From assembly GCA_030490835.1 (NCBI GenBank), contig CM059971.1, positions 70,016,224-70,080,223 of the forward strand: a DNA stretch of 64,000 bases. Direction: 5' to 3'. The position numbers were made by a program, and so were the translations under genes. The notes beneath the pieces were generated by a model. It was not told where the DNA came from, did not search any database, and saw only the letters and a program-made list of their open reading frames with translations. Within the stretch, counting starts at the first letter, position 1, and each line of letters starts with the position of its first letter. Below are positions 10,377 through 21,845 of the stretch, piece by piece. The DNA comes from Annona cherimola (lineage: Eukaryota; Streptophyta; Magnoliopsida; Magnoliales; Annonaceae).

Positions 10377-11820
10377 ATGGCTGTCTCTACTCGAGCATCA
10401 GCTGCCTTTCTTACCCTTCTCCTCTCCCTTTCCTTCTCCTTGGGGAGTGCTACTTCCCAGCCTGATCACCCAGTGTATCGGGAATCAAAACCAAGGAGAA
10501 GATCATGGTGGTAGTGGGATAGATCATGACTCATGAGGAGCTGGTGATCATCGATGCCAACATTGATCTGATCAAATTTCCTTTTAGTTTGGACTAGTTG
10601 GAAGCTGAGCTCTTCCTTTGAGAGAACGGCCTTGATAAGGTTGCATCCAACTTGACAATGGGCGGGCCACCCCCAAATGCAGCTAGGATGATAAGCAATC
10701 CAAGGACATCATCAAGCTGTTTGATCTTCAGGAAATAGGCCATATCAGGTGAAAATCTTTAAAAAATTCTTCCAATTTGGATGAACTTGATCATGACCGT
10801 TTTTTTTTTTTTCAGAAAAAAGAAAATCCCTCTTTCTTTCAATATTATCACTTGCAGGGCAATCAAGAAGCATGTTCCTGGATTCCCAAGGCCATTGTTG
10901 GATCTCAGCTCAGCCACCATTGGACCCTTATGCCAACACCATCAACTTCCTTAGGTTGCGTTTACTGGCTATGTGGCATCAGCCCTCGTCTCGAGGGCCT
11001 GCTCTCTCGAAGGATAATGACCCAGATCAAAAATGAATTCTGCCATTAAAATGAATTTATACAAACACGAATCCTTCATGGTCATTTGAATGAATGAATG
11101 CAGCTTGCAGCAGGCCTGCTTAGATCAGCGTCAGCACAGGATGCAGTGTTCCGAGCAATGCTGTATAGGCAGGCCGCAGAAAAGGTTGAGCCTCATGGAA
11201 TCACTGTTGCTGAATTCACCAACAGAATTTCTGAGCAGAGGAATCACTTCGGTGGGGCTGGTATGAAAGACAAAGGCATTGCCTTGCCAGTTGCCACCCA
11301 TCAAGGGTACAGGAAGGAGCTTCCAGGCGGCCTCGTTGCAATACTCCCATCTGTTTTCATAGGAGGCCAAGGGAGGTGTTGTAGTCTTGCAAAAAAATTA
11401 TTTTTTAAATTTTTTTATAAAATTGCTAATCTAATTATATTTAAGATATAAGATAAGTTTTACCATTTTTGGAGACTTGTACATTTCTGAATTTTAAAAA
11501 ACAGGAGTATCTTAATTAAACAACTAAAATACTCCTGTTTTTAAATATTCAAAAATATATATATATATTTTTAAAAATGATAAAACTTAATATATATTTT
11601 AAATATACTTATATTAACAGTTTTACTTTAAAAAAATTACTTAGATTAACGGTTTTATAAAAAATAAAAAATAAAAAATAATTTTTTGCATTTAGGTGCA
11701 CGTAAGCAGAGCTCATGGAAAGGCAATTGACGAGGCGCCCAAGGTGCTGAGGATCATGAATGGGACCGAAACCGAGCATGTTTCAGGTGGATTGGCATTG
11801 CCAGATCTTTCGTACGTAAT
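10377..11820 (+). pseudogene. Desiccation-related protein PCC13-62-like pseudogene (ferritin-like)
   Basis: Pieces of one family occur in order. A signal peptide starts at ATG 10377 (MAVSTRASAAFLTLLLSLSF). Then come LEAELFL and GLDKVASNLTMGGPPP (about 10598-10670), FDLQEIGHIR (10720-10748), AIKKHVPGFPRPLLDLSS after a canonical 109-nt intron (10749-10857), DPYANTINFL, then LLRSASAQDAVFRAMLYRQA and EPHGITVAEFTNRIS (about 11098-11240). The last piece is AIDEAPKVLRIMNGTETEHV (after about 11700). The family is plant PCC13-62, secreted ferritin-like proteins linked to desiccation. Damage is clear: TAG at 10512 ends the signal-peptide frame, TAG at 10595 and TGA at 10619 interrupt the ferritin-like part, the reading frame changes more than once, family sequence is missing around 10930 and 10985-11095, and a MITE-like insert splits the 3' end. 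Signal-peptide assignment relies on position and composition. Confidence 0.85.
11380..11695. mobile_element. Family A palindromic MITE inserted in the PCC13-62-like pseudogene
   Basis: The arms are TGCAAAAAAATTATTTTTTA (about 11391) and AAAAAATAATTTTTTGCA (about 11675-11692). Inner arms hold AAGTTTTACCATTTTTGGAG and AAAAATGATAAAACTTAATA; the centre holds CAACTAAAATACTCCTGTTT. It separates the GGQGR-coding end of one pseudogene segment from the segment that codes AHGKAIDEAPKVL. No TSD could be read, so whether it arrived before or after the gene died is unknown. Confidence 0.7.
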
Positions 11821-12174
11821 TCTTGGAGCTGCCCTCGTCCATATCATTAATTCCAATTATGAAATAGCCATGTATGTTCATTATCCATCCACAACAACGA
11901 GTCTGATTGATCATCATATCATATCTTTATACGATTTGAATGATACTTACATTGTTTACAATCCAATGTGTTAAAAAGGTTTTGCTTCCAGTTTCATGGA
12001 AATGAATTCATGAAACCTTATTTTAGGCCTACCTTGGTAATCATATAAAAGTCACTTTACCCATTGATTTACTGGGGACCGATGCGGGTTCCAGAAATTA
12101 CTTGGCTTCAGCTGAGATTCTTGTGTCATCTGCAAATGTGTGGGGAAATCCGTTCCATCTATCATGCAGAAGCA

Positions 12175-12248
12175 CACGTGGACTGTCTCCTTGTGACAAG
12201 TCAACCGTTGATGACACGTGCGAGGATGATTCAGCTTCCATACACGTG
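12175..12248. promoter_or_regulatory. Cluster of three G-box/ABRE-core CACGTG motifs
   Basis: CACGTG occurs at 12175-12180, 12215-12220 and 12243-12248. A MYB-type CAACCGTTG lies between the first two. ACGTG cores are bound by bZIP factors in abscisic-acid and drought responses (established). The cluster is about 350 bp past the last recognisable desiccation-gene segment, with no intact gene on either side, so its present target, if any, is unknown. Confidence 0.45.
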
Positions 12249-12569
12249 TATTGCAGACTGGGAATTTCCATGTATTTTTTTAGTGAAAACTTTGATTTTC
12301 TAGGTAAATTTTTCAAAAGAACCTATATCATTTTATAAATTTTATATTCCGATATATAATAATTCTAAAGTTTCAGAATTAAATTCATTAATATGAAAAA
12401 GATATTAATATTTTCCCTATTTTTTCATTTCCAGATATTTTTAAATTTTTTAGATAAGCACATGCTATTTCGCAGAAATCTTTTCTCTTTGCAAATTCAA
12501 TTGATGTAAGGATTCTTTTGTTGGATTCTTGATTTCACTATATTTAATCTGATATAGTACACACATTAA

Positions 12570-13960
12570 TACCTGTACCTGTACTCATCCTAGAGATGAG
12601 GACCAAGAAACTAGTGGCGAAGAGGGTCCCTTTAAGAAGAAAGGAGCTCCCACCCAAAGACCACAAGTTCTAGAAATGCTTGTCAATTACTTTAGGACTC
12701 CAACACAACATTGGAGATTCTACAAGCCATTTTATGAGAGAAAAATCTTTCTCCCAAAGATAATCTATTTCAAATTTCTGGGAGCATATGAATTTGGGAT
12801 TGAGGAGTTGCTTAATTATTATGGACAGACCAAGTTACTAAAAGAAGAAAGTGGATATACCCAAATTTAGCGCGTTAATTTTACTATGCTTGGACTTGGA
12901 GTTCAATGGATTTAAATACATTTGTGAAAGACAAAGAGATAAAGATTGGGCACTTTCATGGTCTCTCTAGGTGTTACAAGTAGCAATAAGTATATCGAAG
13001 GGATGAAATTTCTCCATTTCATGGATTTTCCCTCTTAATTAAGTGTTCTTAGACTGCTTGTGGCTTATTGCATTTATCCAAAAGTAGAAGGCAACAATTG
13101 AATCCTTGAGAGGCTACGATCTTGTGGAAATTGGTGAATAAAGGGAAGATCAACCAAGCGCGTCTAATCATGGGGGCCCTTGAATTGAAGAAAGATAACT
13201 CACGAGGGATTCTACCATATGAAATGTGGATTTCAAAGTTCCTTATATACTGTAGGGTCAATGTAGATGGAGAACCTTTTGAATTCCTCTAGTCCACCAA
13301 TGCCATCAACAACCCCCTTCTAACAAGAATGAAAATTGACATAGAGGCATTTAAGGCAACCCAGATGCAAGCAAGAATCGAGGAAGATCACAGGAGGAAG
13401 CAGCACCTTTTGAGAGGAAGCCTCAAGCCTCTCAACCCCATCACCAACCACATCCTCCACCTCAACCTCATACATCTCTCATGCATCATTCCCTTGCATT
13501 GCATGCCTCACATTCTCCTTAGGCCTTTAGTGCCTCAGATCAGTTTGCCTACTCTCTAGCTTATCCCTCCACTACCTCTGCATTACTTGAGTACCTCAAC
13601 ACCATGGATAGTAGGACATCTCAAGCATTAGATGTTATCCACATATCACTCATGGATGTGCACATTAGGTAAGATAAATTAAAGTAAGAATTAAAAAACC
13701 TTAAATATACACTTGCCTCTCGGACTAGGCATAATAATCACATTCCTAGTTTTCAGGATTTTGATCCTTATTGGGAAGATTCTAGAGTCTCCCATCCCAC
13801 CGCATAAAATAAATCTTTCTTTTTCACACACTATGACTCTTCATTACCCCCTAGGATTGATAAGTATGATCAAGAATTTTTTCCCATCATATATTTTGCA
13901 TTTCATATGACATCCATTGCATTTCTATAATCCCTTTTGACGATTGTCAAAAAGGGAGAA
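12570..13960 (+). pseudogene. Decayed retroelement ORF (plant-transposon-protein-like) and possible polypurine tract
   Basis: A frame from about 12600 reads KKGAPTQRPQVLEMLVNYF and continues to 12870. Further on, broken frames include ILPYEMWISKFLIYCRVNVD (about 13198-13257), which resembles the LPYGM...FxHFGV motif of the putative plant transposon protein domain carried by many LTR elements. A charged segment IEEDHRRKQ follows. CAAAAAGGGAGAAAAAC at about 13948 looks like the polypurine tract common before copia 3' LTRs. Stops and frame changes are frequent. The family assignment is from motif memory and is moderate. Confidence 0.5.
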
Positions 13961-14348
13961 AAACAAGTTTAGTGAGAGTGCTTGAGAGGTTTTTTTTGGG
14001 TTTTCAATTGTATTTTGATATAATATAAAGTTTTAATGTAAATGAATACTCAAGTGCTTTTCAAATGTTTTATCTTCTATTGTACCTTCCCTAAATGGGA
14101 AATGCTTATTATATATGATGTTTGGTTATTTGGTTTGCTTGAAAAAATGTGTGGAATGTTGAAATAGATTAGAATGTCATTCTGTGATATGGAATATTAA
14201 TTTCATAATAAGCTCAAACGTATTTGAGTTAACAATTAGAATATGATTGCAAAATATCAAAACAAACATTGCTCAAAAATAAATGTTAAGTTGCAAAAGA
14301 AAGGTAAATCTCAAAATTTGATTTTGTCTATCATTAAAATGAGGAGAA

Positions 14349-15529
14349 TATTGCGAACTCAATTGAATAACTTGCAAATCAATTATTATCCATGTTTTGA
14401 TAATTAACAACCAAAATTTGAGATTATTCAAAGGACTAATGTATTTGATTTCATATTTGAAGTTAGAATTCTAAATTTGAAGTCAATCAAAGTTGCATTG
14501 CGAAGGAAAGTTTAGAATCGACTTGGGTCAAGCCAATAACTCAAGTCAACTTCAATGGGTGATTTGGAGATAGATCGAACATTATGAAAACGGGCAAAGT
14601 TGCAACTAAAGTCAACTCTATATGTGACTTCCATGAAGTCACAAACCAAAGTTGACTCAAAATGCAACTTAGAGGACTTCAGTAGGTTGAAGCTGAATTA
14701 AAAGAATTGAAGTCGACACCAAAGTTGACTTCACCCTGTGACTTAGTAAAGTTGAATAAGAAGTCACCTCAATTTTGAGACTTGGCGTTCTGGAAGGAAA
14801 ACATGTAGATTTGTTCAAGTATGAGGAGTGAAGTCGGACATCCAAGTTGACTTCACTTGCAACTTGGGTCAAGTTTAAGACCAAGTCGACTCAACTTCAA
14901 GACTTAAAGCATAAAAGCTTAAAAAATGAAGTTTTCAAAGTACCAAGCTTATAACGCTCTATGAAGTCGCACACTCATGGAGTCCTAGGTCAAGTCGACC
15001 TAAGAAGGAACTTGAAGAGTATAAAATAAAATGGAAAGGTCAATGGAGGAAGAAACCGACTGAATTTGCATCCGAAGCTGACTTCGATTTGTGACTTGGG
15101 TGAAATCGCATCCGAAGTTGACTCTAGCATTATAACTCGCATCAGAAGTCGACTCTAGCTATGACTTGAGTTGTAATGATCAAAAAATTTTGAACATTGA
15201 TGCATTTAATGCGTGCCACCTTCCCTCCAACGTTCGAATAACTCCCACAACTATTTAAGAAATGTCAAGAGGAGTTATGGGGTTTAGCTAAAGCATACAT
15301 TGAGGCGTCATCTTCCTTCCTATAATCTATTAATTGTGCATAAGTGCTCTATAAGGAGACTCTCACTTTCACTACTAAGCTGTAAGATCTTATTTTTCTC
15401 AAGCATTCAAGAGTCTTCTCAAGTACTGAAATTATTCTACACGATCTGTAGTATAGTTGAGTAGAAGTCATCGTCTACTTGTTATGTTTGTAAAGGCCCC
15501 TTAGAACTACAATTTAGAAGAGAGCAAGA
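14349..15529 (+). repeat. Copia LTR (copy 1), truncated by gypsy-1
   Basis: Starts after a purine run GAGGAGAA. The first 60 bases match the start of the copia LTR at 17886 (both contain TATGTTTTGATAATTAAC-like sequence, here CCATGTTTTGATAATTAACA). Its central part is an array of AAGTCGACTC / AAGTTGACTTC motifs. The 3' part matches the LTR copy at about 53550-53860 (GGAGTTATG, AGAGTCTTCTCAAGT). It stops at 15529, where a gypsy LTR begins. Confidence 0.65.
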
Positions 15530-16046
15530 TGTCACATCCATTTTATTTCAATAGAGGTTATGTAGGGAACCTCTACATAGTTATAGAAAAATTATATAAA
15601 TGTTAAAATGTTCTAGAGAATTTTAACATGGTAGAGTATATAGAATCTATAGTCTTTCAAGCTTCTCTTGAATCCTCTAAGATCTCTAAGAATACTAAGA
15701 CAGTCAAAGAAATCTAAAGAATTTCAATGAGGATGTGTGAAGATTCTAGAGAGTGATCCTAAATGTTAAGAACACATGTAACAATCCGGTGAGCTTAAAG
15801 GGGATGAAGGAGCCTATAAATAGGGGAGAGGGTTCCAACCTCCAAGAGTGAGTTCATAAGTAGCCTCTAGTTCTCTTCTAAAAGTCTTCAAGTAATACAA
15901 GTTCTTTTCCCCTACTGTCTTCTTCTCTTTGCCCACTATCTCTCTATCTTCACTCCTTTAAGTATTTGATTCGGTTCAAATACTCACAAGGGTGAGTAAG
16001 CTAAGTGTTGTACAAGTTTCGGGTTGCAAAATCTCTGCTTGTGACA
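15530..16046 (+). repeat. Gypsy-1 5' LTR
   Basis: Begins TGTCACATCC and ends GCTTGTGACA, a TG...CA unit with a 7-bp inverted repeat. A TATA box TATAAATA lies at 15815-15822. The sequence right after it, TTAGTACAGAGTC, resembles a primer-binding site for initiator tRNA-Met (TGGTATCAGAGCC). Gag coding follows directly. It interrupts copia LTR copy 1. The 3' LTR is absent. Confidence 0.65.
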
Positions 16047-16059
16047 ATTAGTACAGAGT

Positions 16060-17185
16060 CAAGTTGCATAGAAGAGATCATGGACCTGTCAAGCCTTACT
16101 AATGTGAAAGTTCGTGCAAACAAGACTACGAAGTCATCATCCAAGGACGTCATCGTAGCCATGGAAGGAAGTATGAAACATGTGGAGTAAGCCATCAAGG
16201 TGATATCGAGCAGCTTAACCATATTGTTTCACGTCTCGACAAGCTTACATCCATAGGGGGATAACGGAGAGCTCTGAAAGGACATGATAGAAGTTAACAA
16301 CTCTATTGTCGGCTTGTTGTATCAAGAGATGGATGAAAAGTTTGAGCAACTACTTGAATGAGTCAAAGCATTAGAAGACTTGAAGGCTCAAAAGGAGGAT
16401 GTGATGTTATGCAAGGTGGTGGTTGCCTCACGAGCCATGAGGACCCAGACTCCGTAAGGGTGGATGCTCCTAAACCCAAATCTTATGGTGGAAAGAGGTA
16501 TGCTACAAAGCTAAACAACTTCTTATGGGCACTAGAGCAATATTTTGAATATTTAAGAATTGAGGATGATGGAAGACAGATCCGCACGGCAGCTCTCTAT
16601 CTCACTAATTCAGCTCGGACTTGGTGGAGACGTCGAAAGGTAGACATCTAAAAAGGTACAGTTTGTATCTCCACTTAGAAAAAATACAAACGTGATTTTA
16701 ATGCTTAGTTTTATCCTAAGGATACGGATGATGAGGCAAAAGTCAAGTTTCGAAAGCTTAAGCAAACAAGCACGATCATGGACTACGTTGATGAGTTCAC
16801 TAAGACATCCCTTAAAATTCCTAATCTACCTAAGGAGCTTAAGAAGTTCTTCTTCATAGATGGATTACAACTCTGGTGAAGCAGGAACTAGTACGCCAAA
16901 ATACATAAGATTTTACTTCGGTCATAATTACAGCCGAAAACTTGATTGAATTCAAGAGAGGAGACTCCTCTAAGTTCAAGGATAAGAGGGGATATAAGAA
17001 GAATGGTGTAGGAGAGAAAAGTAATAAGCCAAGAGCCTCAACTCAAGGCAAACAAAATGATCCTAAAAACAAGGGCAAGACAAAAGGATCCTCCAAAATG
17101 GTCAACCGCTTCATATGTGATGGTCCCCATTATGTGATTGAGTGCCCAAAGAGGAAATCTATAAGTGCTCTTGTGACATAATTTG
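16060..17185 (+). pseudogene. Gypsy-1 gag fragment
   Basis: Broken frames spell a Ty3/gypsy Gag: YATKLNNFLWALEQYFEYL and AALYLTNSARTWWRRRKVDI (16500-16650) are the Retrotrans_gag signature, followed by DYVDEFTKTSLKIPNLPKEL (about 16780-16840). The C-terminal basic stretch ends in ICDGPHYVIECPKRK (about 17115-17157), a zinc knuckle whose usual pattern is CxxCxxxHxxxxC; the first cysteine is not seen. Several in-frame stops and at least one frame change make it non-functional. Confidence 0.75.
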
Positions 17186-17258
17186 ATAAAAGCCCCATGA
17201 ATACCCAAATAAGGATATCAGGATAGGATCTCTACAATTCTTAAATGCAGTCGCTAGT

Positions 17259-17818
17259 GTGAAGCCACCAATGTTATCAGCCAATGTACAAATGTACGCA
17301 CCCGAAAAGATCAATGAAAAAGAGAGTCAAGCCTTGATCGACGCGAGGGCGACAAATAACTTTGTAACCGAGGACGGGACCAAGAGGTTAGGCTTTAACA
17401 TCACAAAGGAAGGAGGGTGGCTAAAGACTGTGAATACCATAGTTAAATCCACGATGGGTATGGCTCGGAACGTAGAGGTGTCGGTTGGTGAATGGAAGGA
17501 TAAGATTGATCTTTCTATCGTACACATAAACGACTTCTCTATGGTTCTAAGACTGAAGTTCTTAGATAAAATACTAGCTCTTCCTCTCCCTTGTGTCGAC
17601 TCCTTATGCATCATGGGTGGAAAGGAGGCATGCGTGATACTTTTGAGGAGAAAAACTGAATCAAAGGGTAAGACCTTGTCGGTTATGCAACTTTCTAAGT
17701 GTCTCAAAAGGAAGGAACCTACATACCTTGCTACTATGAAGATGGATGATGATCCTACTCTTTCTCTTGAGATATCTAAAGATATATATACAGTCTTTGA
17801 AAAATACAGAGTTTTTCT
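17259..17818 (+). pseudogene. Gypsy-1 retropepsin fragment, truncated
   Basis: Open frame with ALIDARATNNFVTEDGTKRL (catalytic DTGA changed to DARA), then TKEGGWLKTVNTIV and KIDLSIVHINDFSMVLRLKF. This order is typical of the aspartic protease of a common plant gypsy lineage. The frame continues to LEISKDIYTVFEKYRVFL, the usual start of the reverse transcriptase region. It then runs abruptly into LTR-like DNA at about 17819. RT, RNase H, integrase and 3' LTR are all missing. Confidence 0.75.
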
Positions 17819-17885
17819 AGGGAGATAGGTAGAAGCTCGTCGTTGCCGTCATCAACGTCCCGCCACCTGCATCGCTGGTTACCAG
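17819..17885 (+). repeat. Fragment of the gypsy-2 LTR
   Basis: AGGGAGATAGG, AGAAGCTCGTCG and the following GCATCGC-containing stretch match 26088-26150 inside the gypsy-2 3' LTR with a few changes and one 6-9 bp indel. It appears to be what remains of the gypsy-2 5' LTR, interrupted by the copia LTR that starts at 17886. Confidence 0.65.
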
Positions 17886-19014
17886 TGTTGTAAATGAATA
17901 GCAAATCAAGTAGAATCTATGTTTTGATAATTAACTTCAGTTTGAGAGGTTTTGAGGCACTAACATGTGTATTGAGATATTTTAATGATTAGATACTTCA
18001 AGATTCAAAGCTTGGCAGGTCAAGTTGCACGCCAAGTCGACTCAGGCATCAACTTGGGTCAAATTAATACTGAAGTCGATTCTAGCATCGACTTCAAAGG
18101 GTCATGTTTTGACAGCACTGACAATGTAGATGGATGAGCAAATGAAGTATCAATTGAAGTTGACTTCGCATGCGACTTGAGTGAAGTTGCAACCCAAGTC
18201 GACTCCGTCAGCGACTTGAGGTATCTTCAGGGGTCCGAAGATGAATCTGACAACGTCAAGTTGCAACTGAAGTCAACCTCGACATACGACTTAGGTAAAG
18301 ACGCACATGAAGTCAACTCAGACATGCGACTTGAGTGGAGTTGCAAATTAAGTGGACCCCAGCGTTCAACTTGGATACAAGAAGTTTAAATCATGAAGTT
18401 TCAAGACCAATGATGACAAGTTTGACTTAAGTAACATTATTCTAACATGATTTAAGATTCAAGGCAAGTTCATCCAAGAACGCTGAAATGAAATGCCCAT
18501 TTGTTCTTTGACTGCAAGTGCTCAAGTGTTCATCCATTTGTTCACTCTCTGAGTTCTTATATGAGCTGAAAATTTTCTTACATACCTGTAATGTATAGAT
18601 CCTCATTTTTCGTTTCTTTTTTTTATGACTCTACTTGGTTTGGTATTAGAGACCAAGACCAGGTGAAGGCAAAGTAGTCTATAGTTAGAGTATGACTCAT
18701 CACCTAGTTGCTCAAAATTTGTAAAAACTCTTTAGAACTAGAATCTAGAAGAAAGTAAGTGTTCTAACTATATTTTCATTGGTATAGTGGAACCCAAGGC
18801 ACAAGGGTATGTTCTTGGAGGAATGGAGAATTGTCCTAAACCATTATAACCACTTTTGTTTGTTTTGCTTTCTATACTTGCTATCTCTTTCTCCACTTTT
18901 TTCATTCAAAGAGACTTAGTTCACGGAGGGGGTTATAACTAATATATCGAAATATTTTTGAGAACTCAGTTCATCCCTTCTTTCTTGGATTTTGTCATAA
19001 ACTAGGGACCAACA
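17886..19014 (+). repeat. Copia 5' LTR (copy 2)
   Basis: Begins TGTTGTAAATG and ends GGGACCAACA (TGTTG...CAACA). Immediately after it, TGATATCAGAACAGG (from 19017) matches the initiator tRNA-Met primer-binding site with few changes. The LTR carries the same AAGTCGACTC / AGTTGACTTC motif array (about 18020-18370) as the copies at 14349 and 53200. Gag coding follows. Confidence 0.78.
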
Positions 19015-19179
19015 AGTGATATCAGAACAGGTCTTTGAGTTTGCACCAAAGAGATCTTAGTTAAATAACATCCCAATCAATTTCCACACCTACTTTTGCT
19101 AAGAGTTAGTCATTCACTAGGTCACCTCTATTCGACAATAGTTACTTCGGTTACTGAAAGTTAAGAATAAAACAACTAG

Positions 19180-20131
19180 TCATGATTACAAATATGAAAT
19201 CTTGGATTGCCATCTAAGATGGTGTTACATTACCCAAAATGAAAAAGCCTTCGAATGGAATGAGAAGGAAGTCAAATTGGTAAAAAGTAATGTCAAGACA
19301 ATGAACTTTTTATTTTGTGTCTTAACTGCAGCTGAGTATGATAGAGTATCCTCTTGTTTAACTATCAAAGAGATATGAGATACTCTAACCTAAATATATG
19401 AGGGCACTTATCAAGTCCAAGGGACTAGAATGAACATTTTGATTGAAGAATTGGAAAGTTTTAAAATGCTAGACATTGAACACATATCTGAAATGTTTGC
19501 TAGATTTTCTAAAATAACTAACGCACTAAAAGGTCTTGAAAAAGCTATTTCTGAACCGGAACAGTTTATGAAGATCCTAAGAGCTTTATCCGAGTCATAG
19601 ACTCCGAGGATCACAGTCATTGAGGAAGCAAAGGATCTAAATACATTAAAGCTAGAAAACCTTATCAGTTCACTCATATCTCATAAGCTAATAAAGAAAA
19701 AGAATGAAAAACACCATAAGGGGAAGAGAGCTATTACATTGAAAGTAACATAAAATTCTAACGAGTATACGTCCTCTTTCCAAAATGAAGATAAGGAGAT
19801 TGCTCTCATCGCAAGGAAATTCAAAAAATTTGTGAGAAAAGAAAAGAGTTTCGGTCCCAAAGGAGTCAAGGAGAGAAGCAGAAGGGAAAAGAAGAAAAAA
19901 ATGACCAAGTACTATAGATGTGAAGGAGTGGGACACATATAAGTTCAGTGTCCCATACCTGAAGAAAACAAATTAAAGAAACAGCCAGAAAAGAAAGATA
20001 AAAGCAATTCTAAAAGATTTTCAAAGCCCAAGGGCAGAGGAATGTATGTGATTAAGGATACATCTAACACAAGCAATTCATCAAATGAGGATCATGAAGT
20101 TGCAACTTTGCAAGGATTTGCTATGTGGTAA
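19180..20131 (+). pseudogene. Copia gag, degenerate
   Basis: Frames give KAFEWNEKEVKLVKSNVKTM and VLTAAEYDRVSSCLTIKEI, then YQVQGTRMNILIEELESFKM. This is the UBN2-type Gag of Ty1/copia elements. A basic segment precedes a zinc knuckle YYRCEGVGHI-stop-VQCP at about 19910-19955. Its first cysteine is Tyr, and a TAA sits at 19940-19942. Additional stops occur at about 19376 and 19597. Non-functional. Confidence 0.8.
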
Positions 20132-20139
20132 AAATAGAG

Positions 20140-21100
20140 GAAGAAAATATCATGAACTGTCTCACTACAACTGATTTAGTGGAAGGATTAACTTTCTCAA
20201 CTGATTGCGCAAGTAATCAAAAGATAATTTCTAAATTTGATCATTCTAATTCAAGTTTATTTATTCATCTACTCATGATTGTCTCAAATATGCTGAGTTA
20301 GAAGAGTTACAATATGTTTTTGATTCATTGTATGATGAAATTAAGAATCTATACAACAAATATACTCAAAAGAAGAGACAATGTGACTCAACCATTGCAG
20401 TAAATCGAGAACTAGTTGAAAAAGTCAAATGCCAAGTAGAAGAGATCAAAGCTTTGAAAAATGAGATAAAAATGGTAAAGAAAAAAATGAAACATTGAAT
20501 GAATCATTAGCCAAATTTTTTAGCCAGCGAAAAGTGCGAAAATATTTTGAACATGACCACCCAAAGTAATGAAAGAGGACTTGGGTATTCCACAATTGAG
20601 CAAGGTGAATGTAGCAAGCCAAATGCTCCAAATAGGTAGAATTCTAAGCCAAGGCAACTACGTTTCAGCACAAACCAAAAATGAACAATGTTGCTTGGAT
20701 TAGAAGGCCAACTTAGGAATCGTAATGTGCATGGAATCCTATTCCAAGACTCCCAAGGGCATGCAATTTCTATAACAAGTTTGGTCTCAAAATATATCAA
20801 TGCAAAATTAAGAAATTATACAGCCAAAAATTAGTTTAGGTACCTAAGAGCATTAGACTTGTGTCTTCCAAAGTAGAGCAATGTAGACTCTAATGGCTTA
20901 CTAATCCAAATTGTCCCATAAAATGAGTACTAAAGATATGAGATTTATGTGAATATTTTTGTAGGTTTGTCTTAGAGCAAAAGCTAACAACACATGGTTC
21001 ATAGATAGTGGCTGCTCAAGACACATGACAAGAGATAAAACCTTATTCCATGTTCTCAAACTATATAATGGAGGTACTGTTGTATTTGGAAACAATGAAA
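20140..21100 (+). pseudogene. Copia Gag C-terminal coiled-coil segment and protease remnant
   Basis: Lys/Glu-rich broken frames (about 20150-20520) precede a clear copia protease motif at 20995-21050: WFIDSGCSRHMTRDKTLF, in which DSG is the catalytic triplet. A run GTVVFGNNEKG follows. After about 21130 the sequence jumps to the integrase C-terminal part, so the GAG-pre-integrase and integrase core are lost. Confidence 0.75.
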
Positions 21101-21284
21101 AAGGAATGCACCATATGTTTTCTACTTCTAGAACCTTCAACAAAATGGGATAATCAAAAGAAAAAATAAAATAATACAAGCGATGAGGATTATGGTAAAT
21201 GAAAGTAAATTATTTAAGAAATTTTGAGGTAAAATTGTAAGTACAACTTGTCATATATTAAATTGAGTTACCCTTAGAGCAATC

Positions 21285-21626
21285 TTGAAAAAGATCTCAT
21301 ATGAGCTATGGAAAGGTACAAAATTAAATATTTTATATTTATATATTTTTGAATGCACTTACTATGCATTGAACAATGGAAAAGACAATCTAGAAAAATT
21401 AGATGTCAAAAGTGATGAGACAATATTTCTTAGACATTCATCAAATAGTAAAGCATATAGAGTTTTTAACAAAAAAAATCAAGTAGTAGAAGAGTTCATT
21501 CATGTTATATTTGATGACTTTAACCCAACTCCCAAAAAGGAGAATGAGGTAAGTGATGCAAATGATTTGTCAAAGAATTTTGAAAAGTTACAAGGGGAAA
21601 AGCAAGGGAGAGAAGAACCAAAGTAA
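21285..21626 (+). pseudogene. Copia integrase C-terminal fragment
   Basis: The frame reads ISYELWKGTKLNILYLYIFE, then NNGKDNLEKLDVKSDETIFL and SNSKAYRVFNKKNQVVEEFI. These match the copia integrase tail (P-YELW-G-KPN-, F-GC, KFD-KSDEGIFLGYS--SKAYRVFN). The HHCC and DDE portions are missing upstream, so it cannot be active. Confidence 0.8.
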
Positions 21627-21845
21627 GATCAAAGCCTAAACAAGGAGGTGAGTGAAGGTAATATTCCCTACAAACCTTCAAAGGATCTGAAATTTAAAAA
21701 CGATCATTCAATTGATCAAGTGATTGGTAACATATATGAATGTGTGAAAATTAGAAGCTCTAGACACAATATATGTGGTCATTTTGTCTTTGTATCTAAA
21801 ATAAAGCTAAATTCAGTTGATTAAACTCTTAATGATAAAAATTGA

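Noticed and set aside
14517..15170. Satellite DNA array
   Set aside because: The AAGTYGACTT units are irregularly spaced and occur only inside copies of one copia LTR, so they belong to that LTR.
17327..17707. 126-residue - strand frame
   Set aside because: Antisense shadow of the gypsy-1 protease frame.
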